The notes beneath the pieces are model-generated. The model made no database searches. It saw nothing but the letters and a program-made list of their open reading frames with translations, and was not told where the DNA came from. A stretch of 6,997 nucleotides of DNA, from positions 1 to 6,997 of the forward strand of contig JAEYOB010000333.1 in NCBI GenBank assembly GCA_023412175.1, in the 5' to 3' direction. Made by a program: the position numbers and the translations under genes. Source of the DNA: Pseudomonadota bacterium. GTDB lineage: Bacteria; Pseudomonadota; Alphaproteobacteria; Azospirillales; Azospirillaceae. Below are positions 1-6,046 of this stretch, piece by piece; within the stretch, counting starts at the first letter, position 1, and each line of letters begins with the position of its first letter.

Positions 1-57
1 CCGAACAAGGTTCACACGGTTCCAACCGGCGACAGCAAGGCCCCGGACGCGCAATAG
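1..57 (+). CDS. C-terminal end of an unidentified upstream gene (partial)
   Basis: Frame 1 is open from the window edge to a TAG at 55-57 and would encode 18 residues, ending in Lys-Ala-Pro-Asp-Ala-Gln. The stop falls 59 bases before the protease start, and a 12-base GC palindrome follows it, which suits a gene end. The fragment is too short to assign a family. Another frame, or plain non-coding DNA, is possible; the sequence to the left of the window would decide. Confidence 0.3.
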   Translation, partial: PNKVHTVPTGDSKAPDAQ

Positions 58-62
58 CGGCC

Positions 63-74
63 CTCCGGCCGGAG
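63..74. repeat. 12-bp perfect palindrome, possible weak terminator
   Basis: CTCCGGCCGGAG is its own reverse complement and lies just after the putative TAG at 55-57 and before the protease gene. As RNA it could form a short GC hairpin with a GGCC loop. No T-run follows (the next bases are CTTCAC), so it is not a classical intrinsic terminator. Short GC palindromes also arise by chance in DNA this rich in G and C. Confidence 0.25.
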
Positions 75-104
75 CTTCACGCGCCGCTCGTGGTGCCGCC
101 CGAC

Positions 105-109
105 GAGGG
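105..109 (+). promoter_or_regulatory. Ribosome binding site that decides the protease start
   Basis: GAGGG lies 7 bases before the ATG at 117. An in-frame GTG at 90 would add nine residues but has no comparable purine-rich site before it. The ATG start also puts a clean lipoprotein signal at the N-terminus, so 117 is preferred. Confidence 0.6.
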
Positions 110-116
110 CAACCGC

Positions 117-971
117 ATGTTTTCTTCGATCGCAGGCTCAAACGCGGGAGCGGTTTGCCGGATCCTGGCATTGCTGATCCTGCTGCCCTTGAGCGCCTGC
201 GCCATCGGCAGCGGCGCGCCGACGGGCGGCGAGCAGGATCGCACGCCCACACTCGCCCCCATGCTGGAGAAGGTGCTCCCCGGCATCGTGAGCGTCATGG
301 CCCACGGCCGGATGTCCGACGAGGAGATGGCGCTGCTGTCCGACCCGGAATTCCGCCGCCTCTTCGGCCTCCCCAGACGCCCCCAACCCGAGGAGCGCCA
401 ATTCGAGGCCTTGGGGTCCGGCGTCGTCATCGACGGTGCGAAGGGCTACATCCTTACCGCCAGCCACGTCGTCGATGGCGCCGACCAGATCACCGTCGCG
501 CTGAGCGATACCCGGTGGCTGCCGGCGCGCTTGATCGGGCTGGATCCGGTCAGCGACGTGGCGGTGATCCAGGTCGACGCGGACGACCTCGTGACGGTGC
601 CCATGGGAAGTTCCGACCGGTTGCGGGTGGGCGACTATGTCGTCGCCATCGGGAACCCCTTCGGCCTTGGCCGGACCGCCACACTGGGCATTGTCAGCGC
701 CTTGGACGGCAACGCTTCGAAAAATGGCGGAACCGGTTTCATCCAGACCGACGCCTCCATCAACCCCGGCAACTCGGGAGGCGGGCTCGTGAACCTGAGG
801 GGCGAGCTCGTGGGGATCAACAACAGTCTGATCGGCACGCTCATCGGGAACAGCGGGATCGGCTTTGCCATCCCCATCACCCCGGCGCGGCCCGTCGTCG
901 ACCGCCTCGTGCAGCAGAGCGCCGCTGGTGCGGAACAACGCTCCGGACGCGCGCCGCTTAACCGACGTTAA
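117..971 (+). CDS. HtrA/DegP-type trypsin-like serine protease, lipoprotein, without PDZ domain
   Basis: This is a serine endopeptidase of the S1C (HtrA/DegP) type, which in this family degrades or processes misfolded envelope proteins. The 284-residue product starts with a hydrophobic signal ending in a lipobox (Leu25-Ser-Ala-Cys28). Ala follows the Cys, which predicts an acylated protein anchored in the outer membrane facing the periplasm. The catalytic triad is visible: His117 in TASHVVDG, Asp147 in SDVAV, and Ser220 in NPGNSGGG. The oxyanion-region signature GNPFGLG and the closing strand GIGFAIP are also present. Canonical HtrA proteins continue into one or two PDZ domains, but here only about 25 residues of low-complexity tail follow. 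The other two forward frames after the stop show no PDZ-like sequence, so a simple frameshift is not evident. phaC begins 72 bases downstream on the same strand, and the two could share a transcript. Confidence 0.88.
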   Translation: MFSSIAGSNAGAVCRILALLILLPLSACAIGSGAPTGGEQDRTPTLAPMLEKVLPGIVSVMAHGRMSDEEMALLSDPEFRRLFGLPRRPQPEERQFEALGSGVVIDGAKGYILTASHVVDGADQITVALSDTRWLPARLIGLDPVSDVAVIQVDADDLVTVPMGSSDRLRVGDYVVAIGNPFGLGRTATLGIVSALDGNASKNGGTGFIQTDASINPGNSGGGLVNLRGELVGINNSLIGTLIGNSGIGFAIPITPARPVVDRLVQQSAAGAEQRSGRAPLNRR

Positions 972-1043
972 GGTCCGCTCCAAGGCGCCGGTCCATCGTG
1001 AGCGTGACGGCACCGAAACCACGCCCTCCATGGGGGACAAGCC

Positions 1044-2897
1044 ATGCTGATGCCCGAAGCACGTCCGAACACGTCCACCGGATCCCGCCCGGCCGGGGAA
1101 GCGGCCTCGCCGATGGAGGTGTCCGATGCCCCACTGCGTGGCCCGAGTCCGGCATACAGCTTCCCTTACCTGCCCATCCGCGGCGAGATCATCGATCGTC
1201 TGGTGCACGCGTGGCAGGGCCGGTTCTCGCTGGCGATTTCACCGGCCGCCGTGGCACTCGCCTTCGCCGACTGGGCCATGCATCTTGGCAACGCGCCCGG
1301 CAAGCAGGCCATCCTGGCCGACAAGGCCATGCGCAAGCTCGTGCGCTTGGCGGTGTACAGCGGGGTGGCAGCGCTCGACCGGGACTGCCCGCCTTGCATC
1401 GAGCCATTGCCGGGCGACCAGCGCTTCACGAACGCGGATTGGCGGCAGTTCCCCTACAACCTGTACGCCCAACCCTTCCTGCTGATGCAACAGTGGGTCC
1501 ACAACGCCACCACGGGGATCCCCGGGGTTTCGCGGGCCAACGCCCGTATCGTCCCGTTCGCGGCCCGCCAGATCCTCGACATGGTCGCACCCTCAAACAA
1601 CCCCGCGACCAACCCGGAAATCGTCCACGCGGCCATCGCCAGCCAGGGCATGAATTTCGTCAACGGCTTCGCGAACTGGCTGGAGGACGCGATCCGCCTG
1701 ATGACCGGGCGTCCTATGCCAGGAATGGACGCCTTCCAGGTCGGCCGCGACATCGCCGTTACTCCGGGTACGGTGATCTTCCGAAACGAGTTGATGGAGT
1801 TGATCCGGTACGCCCCGGCCACGCCGATGGTGCACACCGAGCCGGTGCTGATCGTCCCGGCCTGGATCATGAAATACTACATCCTGGACCTGTCGCCCGG
1901 GAACTCGCTCGTCCGCTACCTGATCGGGCGGGGATTCACGGTCTTTATGATCTCGTGGCGCAACCCCGGCCCGGAGCAGCGCGATTGCGGACTCGAAGAC
2001 TATCGGCGTCTCGGCGTCATAGCGGCGCTGGACGTCATCGAGGCGGTCTGCGGTTCCCGCACGGTCCATGCCTGCGGCTACTGCCTGGGCGGCACCCTGC
2101 TGGCCATCGCCGCCGCGGCCATGGCGCGTGACGGCGATGAGCGGCTGCGGAGCATGACCCTGCTGGCCGCACAAACCGACTTCACGGAAGCCGGCGAGTT
2201 GATGCTGTTCATCAACGAGAGCCAAGTCGCCTACTTGGAAGACGTCATGTGGGAGTGCGGCTACCTGGACACGACCCAGATGGCCGGCGCCTTCCAGATG
2301 CTGCGGTCCAGCGACCTGCTCTGGTCGCGCCTGGTGCAGCAATACCTGCGCGGCGAACGCCCTACGGTCACCGACCTCATGGCCTGGAACGCCGACGGCA
2401 CCCGCCTGCCGTACCGCATGCATTCGGAATACATGCGCCAGCTGCTGCTGAACAACGATCTGGCCGAAGGGCGATTCCACGTGGACGGGCGGACCGTCGC
2501 GCTCACCGACATCCGGGCGCCGATCTTCGCGGTGGGCACACGGCGCGACCATGTGGCGCCATGGCGGGCGGTGTACAAGATCCACCTGCTGAGCGACACG
2601 GCGGTGACCTTCCTGCTGACCGGGGGAGGGCACAACGCCGGCATCGTCGCCGGGCCGGAGCGGCCCGCCCGCCAGTACCGCATCATGACGCGCCGGCCGG
2701 AAGACCGCTATATCGATCCCGACGCCTGGGCGGCGACCACCCCGGCGCAGACCGGTTCCTGGTGGCCGGCCTGGATCGCCTGGCTGGAAGAGCGATCGTC
2801 GCCGGAAACCGTTGCCGCGCCCGTCGCACAGGGTGCTCCGGAGCACGGTTATGCGCCGCTCGGCCCTGCGCCCGGACGGTACGTTCTCGAGCCGTAA
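1044..2897 (+). CDS. phaC: Poly(3-hydroxyalkanoate) synthase, class I-like
   Basis: PHA synthase polymerises (R)-3-hydroxyacyl-CoA, typically 3-hydroxybutyryl-CoA, into carbon-storage polyester at the surface of cytoplasmic granules. The product has 617 residues, the size expected of class I enzymes. Residues about 40-90 resemble the short PHB-polymerase N-terminal segment. The PhaC N-terminal domain follows, with GDQRF (124-128), the FPYN region (about 136-139) and PSNNPATNPE (183-192). The alpha/beta-hydrolase core carries the lipase-like box GYCLGG with nucleophile Cys347. The other triad residues are Asp502 (GTRRDHVAPW) and His530 (GGGHNAG). The start is ATG at 1044 after GGGGGA at 1032-1037; a second in-frame ATG lies at 1050. 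No phaA, phaB, phasin or phaR gene is next to it, so this looks like an orphan, possibly accessory, synthase. The AWNADGTRLPYRMHSEY segment resembles the branch often annotated as additional synthases in alphaproteobacteria (recalled, not searched). Confidence 0.93.
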   Translation: MLMPEARPNTSTGSRPAGEAASPMEVSDAPLRGPSPAYSFPYLPIRGEIIDRLVHAWQGRFSLAISPAAVALAFADWAMHLGNAPGKQAILADKAMRKLVRLAVYSGVAALDRDCPPCIEPLPGDQRFTNADWRQFPYNLYAQPFLLMQQWVHNATTGIPGVSRANARIVPFAARQILDMVAPSNNPATNPEIVHAAIASQGMNFVNGFANWLEDAIRLMTGRPMPGMDAFQVGRDIAVTPGTVIFRNELMELIRYAPATPMVHTEPVLIVPAWIMKYYILDLSPGNSLVRYLIGRGFTVFMISWRNPGPEQRDCGLEDYRRLGVIAALDVIEAVCGSRTVHACGYCLGGTLLAIAAAAMARDGDERLRSMTLLAAQTDFTEAGELMLFINESQVAYLEDVMWECGYLDTTQMAGAFQMLRSSDLLWSRLVQQYLRGERPTVTDLMAWNADGTRLPYRMHSEYMRQLLLNNDLAEGRFHVDGRTVALTDIRAPIFAVGTRRDHVAPWRAVYKIHLLSDTAVTFLLTGGGHNAGIVAGPERPARQYRIMTRRPEDRYIDPDAWAATTPAQTGSWWPAWIAWLEERSSPETVAAPVAQGAPEHGYAPLGPAPGRYVLEP

Positions 2898-3001
2898 CGG
2901 CCGGTGAGGCGCCCTCCTTGTCCTCCCCTTACCATGGCCATCCACCACATCGCCGCCGACCGCAATGGCTCATTCATCGGGAGACGGGTCGGTTGGACGC
3001 T

Positions 3002-4711
3002 CTACGCGGCTTGCCGTGCATCCCTGACGGAGAACGACAGTTGGAGACACGTACCGGCGTTCACCGTCCACTCCGGCTCCGCCCCAACCTGCTCGGCCAG
3101 CGCCGCAATCAACTGAAGGCCGGACGATCGCTTCCGGTTCGGCGGCAAGCCGATGCCGTTGTCGGCCAGCCTCAGGCGGATCTGGTCAGGCTCCGCCAAT
3201 GCCAAGTCGAGTGTGATCGTCCCAGGTCTATCCGGAAACGCATGCTTGGCGCTGTTGGTGATGAACTCGTTGGCGATCAGTCCGAGCGAGACGGCGGTGT
3301 TGTGGTCCACGTCCGCTTCACAGACGCTTGCCTCAAAGGCGATGCCTCCGGTGTGGCTGCGTCCGTACAGAGCCGTGGAGTTCCCGCAGAGTTCACGAAG
3401 GTATCCACCCAATTCCACCGTTCCGACCCGGCCGGCCTCATAGAGCCGGCTGTGGACAAGGCGAAGTGCCTCGATACGGCCTTGCAGTTCGCCGAGGATA
3501 TGGTGAACTTCATCGTTTTCAGACTGACTGTTCTCCAGCGAGATCAGGCTCAAAATGGCTTGAAGATCATTCTTAACCCGGTGCTGGAGTTCACGCATGG
3601 ACGTCACCCGCTGATCCTCCACCTCACGCAGATGAACGCCGATGTTCCGCATCGAGTCGTACACCAGGGCCAGTTCCTCGACCTCGGTCCGCGGCAGGAC
3701 CGGCACGTTCCCGCCCGGCTCCCGCATCGCGTTCGCCACCCCGATCAGCCCGGCGACAGCCCGGGAGAGCCGGCGGGCGTAGCCCAGCACCAAGAGGGTG
3801 GCGACGCCGAGCGCCAAGCTGCAGGCGGTCGCCGTCAACACCAGCGCACGGCGCAGCGGCGTTTCGAACACGGAGGTCGGAGCGGCAAACGCAACGGTCC
3901 ATCCCGAAACGGCTGATCGGGAAAAGACGAGCGACAAGGGCTCCCCTTCCAGCGCGGGGCCTTCCGCGTGGCCATGCGGTGCCGACCGAATGGCCGACCG
4001 AACCCATTCAGGAGCCGGTTTGCCGACGAACTGCTCGGCGGCGCGTGTGCGGGCAACAACGACACCGTCCTGGTCGATGATCCCCGCCACCCACCCCTCG
4101 GGGATTCGTTCCTCCCGCAGCAGCGCCTCCCACTTGGACGCCGTCACCACCGCGCTGAGCACAAAGCGCTGCCCGTCTCGTCCGCGACCGGGAACGGTCA
4201 CCACCGCTACGGGCGCGCGGGCGATCGGCCCATACATGAGGTTGGAAATTTGCGGTTGCCCCGTGCTGAGCGCTTTGGCAAGCCAGGGCGCCACGGCATC
4301 CGTCCCGGTCACGGGCGTTCCGTAGGGTACGGCCGTGGTGAAAAGCAGCGTTCTCGCAGCGTCGCGCAGAACCACGTGCGACCAATAGGGATGCTTGGCC
4401 TGGACCTCTTGCACGACACGGTAGAGTCGCTCGGGGTCGGCGTCCTCTACCATGCTTGCGGCGAGGCTTTCGAGGGCGGCTGTGGTGACGAGAAGCTGGA
4501 GGTCCAAGGCCACGGAAATGGCCTGGACGGTTCTGCCCATCTCCGCCTCGGCCAACCGCCGTTGGGACGACATGTTCCACGCCAGAAGGCCTAGGGTGAT
4601 CAAGGCCATCGACGCCAAGGCCACGATCACGATGCGGAGAAGATAACTGCTGATGTTGCGCCGCGCGGATCCCAGGCCCAGCAAAGGCCCGGAGGAAAGG
4701 GGCAAGCTCAT
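3002..4711 (-). CDS. Membrane-bound sensor histidine kinase (Cache-like sensor, HAMP-like linker, HisKA_2, HATPase_c)
   Basis: The 569-residue product is a signalling kinase that should autophosphorylate on His and pass phosphate to a response regulator. TM1 lies near residues 24-44 and TM2 near 289-311. They enclose about 245 periplasmic residues that look like a Cache sensor (for example GWVAGIIDQDGVVVARTR, 207-224), probably for a small ligand. A HAMP-like linker (about 312-365) leads to the HisKA_2 motif ELQHRVKND with phospho-acceptor His377. The ATPase domain shows the N box NEFITNSAKHAF (481-492), DNGIG (517-521) and the glycine motif SSGLQL (529-534). The WxE signature of HWE kinases was not seen, so HisKA_2 fits better. 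The ATG at 4711 has a GGA 7 bases upstream. A TTG at 4768 with AAGGA 5 bases upstream would add 19 residues and cannot be excluded. No partner regulator adjoins it; the nearest is the lone receiver at 5545-5949. Confidence 0.92.
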   Translation of the reverse strand: MSLPLSSGPLLGLGSARRNISSYLLRIVIVALASMALITLGLLAWNMSSQRRLAEAEMGRTVQAISVALDLQLLVTTAALESLAASMVEDADPERLYRVVQEVQAKHPYWSHVVLRDAARTLLFTTAVPYGTPVTGTDAVAPWLAKALSTGQPQISNLMYGPIARAPVAVVTVPGRGRDGQRFVLSAVVTASKWEALLREERIPEGWVAGIIDQDGVVVARTRAAEQFVGKPAPEWVRSAIRSAPHGHAEGPALEGEPLSLVFSRSAVSGWTVAFAAPTSVFETPLRRALVLTATACSLALGVATLLVLGYARRLSRAVAGLIGVANAMREPGGNVPVLPRTEVEELALVYDSMRNIGVHLREVEDQRVTSMRELQHRVKNDLQAILSLISLENSQSENDEVHHILGELQGRIEALRLVHSRLYEAGRVGTVELGGYLRELCGNSTALYGRSHTGGIAFEASVCEADVDHNTAVSLGLIANEFITNSAKHAFPDRPGTITLDLALAEPDQIRLRLADNGIGLPPNRKRSSGLQLIAALAEQVGAEPEWTVNAGTCLQLSFSVRDARQAA

Positions 4712-4819
4712 CGTCCCGTCCGAAATTTTTGGTTGCACACTCCCCGATCCACCGCTGGGCTTCAGCAAGGAAATCCTTGCTTACACGACACGTTGGCGGC
4801 ATCGAGATCTATGGTGCAT

Positions 4820-4832
4820 CACAGAATCTGTG
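4820..4832. repeat. 13-bp perfect palindrome, candidate operator
   Basis: CACAGAATCTGTG consists of two 6-base arms around a central A, in the intergenic DNA upstream of the kinase. It starts 109 bases before the kinase ATG and ends 4 bases before the FNR-like box at 4837-4850. If that box acts as a class II activator site, the palindrome would sit between the box and the -10 region. It could be a repressor or second-regulator site. No protein can be assigned to it. Confidence 0.35.
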
Positions 4833-4836
4833 CCCA

Positions 4837-4850
4837 TTGATTTTGATCAG
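4837..4850. promoter_or_regulatory. FNR/FixK-type box upstream of the kinase gene
   Basis: TTGAT-TTTG-ATCAG matches 9 of the 10 specified positions of the FNR consensus TTGAT-N4-ATCAA. Such sites bind CRP/FNR-family oxygen or redox regulators. It is centred at 4843.5, 132 bases upstream of the kinase ATG (75 upstream of the TTG alternative). If it acted at -41.5, transcription toward the kinase would start near 4802. The -10 position would then hold CATAGA on the minus strand (4808-4813), a poor match to TATAAT. The box itself is clear; its use is inferred. Confidence 0.45.
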
Positions 4851-4877
4851 CAACCCGAACATTCATGCCAAGGATCA

Positions 4878-4898
4878 CAGGTATGTTTCAGATACCTG
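4878..4898. repeat. Inverted repeat with 7-base arms, operator or hairpin
   Basis: CAGGTAT and ATACCTG are perfect inverted arms separated by seven bases (GTTTCAG). The element starts 30 bases past the cytochrome stop codon on the minus strand. As RNA it would form a 7-bp stem, but no T-run follows in the direction of transcription, so a standard intrinsic terminator is unlikely. The CCTGC at 4895-4899 could instead pair with GCAGG at 4915-4919, giving a competing weaker fold. A dimeric regulator site is equally possible. Confidence 0.4.
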
Positions 4899-4927
4899 CC
4901 ATATCGGCTTAATTGCAGGCACAAGGC

Positions 4928-5431
4928 TCAGTAGGGGCTATTGACCTCGCGTTCGATGCGCGTCAGCAGGTCGACGAAGAACGGAACCTCGTCGGCCCTG
5001 AGTTTCCCATGCCGCTTCAGGAATTCGGCCACCGGACGCCCGGTGTCGCGGCCTTGGAGCACGCCATCTCGCACCACCAGGGTCTCCCGGACCAGCCCGG
5101 CGGCGGTTTCGTGGCATCCCCCGCACTTGTCCTTGAACCGTGGATCCGCGCCGGCCTGGGCCAGCAGCATGTCGTAGATCGGCTTCACTCGCTCCTCAGG
5201 AACGCCATGGTTCCGGAGGAAGAGCATCAGGTCGTCCCCATGATGCCGTCCAACCAGCTTTCCATTCTCGACGGTCAGGAACGTCCTGGCGAACCGCCCA
5301 GCGTGTCCGTGACACTCTTCGCAACGTTGATCCCAGAACCAATGCAGATCGAAGCCATCCTGAGCGGCAGGAGCGGGGGAGGCCGCCATGACCATAGATG
5401 CCGCTAGCCCAGCAGCCAAGCCATGTCTCAT
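4928..5431 (-). CDS. Small periplasmic diheme cytochrome c with a tandem-duplicated heme module
   Basis: The 167-residue product carries a Sec signal peptide (residues 1 to about 23, ending Ala-Pro-Ala-Ala before Gln24) and two CXXCH heme-attachment motifs, CEECH (37-41) and CGGCH (103-107). It should be exported, receive two covalent hemes and carry electrons in the periplasm. Residues 37-92 and 103-158 align without gaps at a 66-residue offset with about 19 identities in 56. Shared positions include Arg49/115, Gly57/123, Gly61-Arg62/127-128, Phe71-Leu72/137-138, His75-Gly76/141-142 and Leu89-Leu90/155-156. No Met is conserved between the copies, so His75 and His141 are candidate second axial ligands. 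The frame is open up to 5644, but the ATG at 5431 has an ideal GGAGG 7 bases upstream and directly begins the signal peptide. Partner oxidoreductases are not evident nearby, and no specific named cytochrome family was recognised. Confidence 0.88.
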   Translation of the reverse strand: MRHGLAAGLAASMVMAASPAPAAQDGFDLHWFWDQRCEECHGHAGRFARTFLTVENGKLVGRHHGDDLMLFLRNHGVPEERVKPIYDMLLAQAGADPRFKDKCGGCHETAAGLVRETLVVRDGVLQGRDTGRPVAEFLKRHGKLRADEVPFFVDLLTRIEREVNSPY

Positions 5432-5438
5432 AGCCGCG

Positions 5439-5443
5439 CCTCC
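5439..5443 (-). promoter_or_regulatory. Ribosome binding site that decides the cytochrome start
   Basis: GGAGG on the minus strand lies 7 bases before the ATG at 5431. The upstream in-frame extension to 5644 would overlap the end of the response regulator gene, is Arg- and Cys-rich, and would bury the signal peptide inside the protein. Translation from 5431 is therefore strongly preferred. Confidence 0.75.
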
Positions 5444-5544
5444 GCTTCCCCATGGCAAGGGGCGTGACCCCATGCTCTGCCTTCTGCGTGTGGAAGGAAA
5501 GAGCTTATGGCGCAAGCAACAAAGAGCCGGCACGCGAAAGGCGT

Positions 5545-5949
5545 TCACAGTGCCTTGCCGCTTTCCAACGCTCCGTGCTCCGTGAGCGCATTGATGATCT
5601 CGTACAGCCGTCTCGGACTGATCGGTTTGCTCATACAGTAGCAATTTGCAGCCTTGGCCCGCTCTTCAGCCGATTCCCAGGCCTCTCCTGTCAGCACAAT
5701 AGCCGGAATATTCCCGCAGCGGAGACGAACCCGTTCCACCACGTCTTCATACCGTGTCGATCTGTCAAGATCGGCGTCCGTCAGCAGCAAGCTCGCGCTG
5801 CATTTCATATCATCCACTTCCCTCATAAAGAGCCTGTGGTCTGAAAATGAAATGACCATAAAGTTCAGAGTCTCAAGGTATGCCCTGATGGCATGAGCAT
5901 CAAAGGGATCCGCCTCCAGGACGATAGCAATCGCTTCAGGATGTACCAT
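5545..5949 (-). CDS. Single-domain response regulator (receiver only)
   Basis: The 134-residue product is a CheY-like receiver domain with no output domain. It probably acts as a phosphorelay intermediate, phosphate sink or protein-interaction switch in the cytoplasm. Asp58 (in LLLTDADLD) aligns with the phospho-acceptor Asp. Thr87 (AIVLTGE) and Lys108 (MSKPIS) match the conserved switch Thr and Lys. The N-terminal acidic cluster reads Glu12-Ala13-Asp14, so one residue of the usual acidic pair is Ala. The start is ATG at 5949, preceded by GGGGAGGG with 7 bases of spacing; a GTG at 5979 would lie upstream of that site and is less likely. It lies 113 bases upstream of the cytochrome gene on the same strand and, beyond it, the kinase, which has no other visible partner. 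Pairing with that kinase is an inference. Confidence 0.85.
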   Translation of the reverse strand: MVHPEAIAIVLEADPFDAHAIRAYLETLNFMVISFSDHRLFMREVDDMKCSASLLLTDADLDRSTRYEDVVERVRLRCGNIPAIVLTGEAWESAEERAKAANCYCMSKPISPRRLYEIINALTEHGALESGKAL

Positions 5950-5956
5950 ACGGCAA

Positions 5957-5964
5957 CCCTCCCC
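5957..5964 (-). promoter_or_regulatory. Ribosome binding site that decides the receiver start
   Basis: GGGGAGGG on the minus strand sits 7 bases before the ATG at 5949 and lies inside the extension that the GTG at 5979 would create. This favours the shorter protein, which also begins just before the first receiver strand. Confidence 0.7.
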
Positions 5965-6017
5965 ATTGAGAGACACCACAGGTCAACCTTTAGTGTCTGC
6001 GTATTTTAGGCAAATAA

Positions 6018-6046
6018 ATGCTACTCTCGCACTTTGAAATTCGCAA
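6018..6046 (-). promoter_or_regulatory. Candidate sigma-70-like promoter for the receiver gene
   Basis: On the minus strand, TTGCGA (6041-6046) and TAGCAT (6018-6023) are separated by 17 bases. Each matches 4 of 6 consensus positions (TTGACA, TATAAT). They lie in an AT-richer pocket about 70-95 bases before the receiver ATG, with TAAAAT slightly downstream as another possible -10. The match is modest and rests mainly on position and composition. Confidence 0.3.

Noticed and set aside
972..1043. Frameshifted PDZ domain after the protease stop
   Set aside because: All three forward frames through this stretch were read and none resembles a PDZ sequence.
138..1208. Minus-strand open frame (356 codons) over the protease gene
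   Set aside because: It is opposite the protease catalytic motifs and shows no motif of its own.
1593..2948. Long minus-strand open frame (451 codons) antisense to phaC
   Set aside because: It lies opposite a clear PHA synthase. Its translation is Arg-, Gly- and His-rich without domain-like sequence, as expected of an antisense frame in GC-rich DNA.
2898..3001. Bidirectional terminator between the convergent phaC and kinase genes
   Set aside because: Only short dyads such as ATGGCCAT were found, with no stable stem followed by a T-run on either strand.
2249..3916. Long plus-strand open frame (555 codons) spanning the phaC end and the kinase
   Set aside because: It runs through two genes of opposite orientation with excellent domain evidence in other frames. 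It is a compositional artefact.
5452..5475. GGGG/CCCC hairpin in the cytochrome leader
   Set aside because: The stem is only four uninterrupted base pairs around a five-base loop. It is not distinctive enough to call a regulatory RNA.
4928..5644. Longer cytochrome start at 5644
   Set aside because: The extra 71 residues overlap the receiver gene and hide the signal peptide, whereas the ATG at 5431 has an ideal ribosome binding site.
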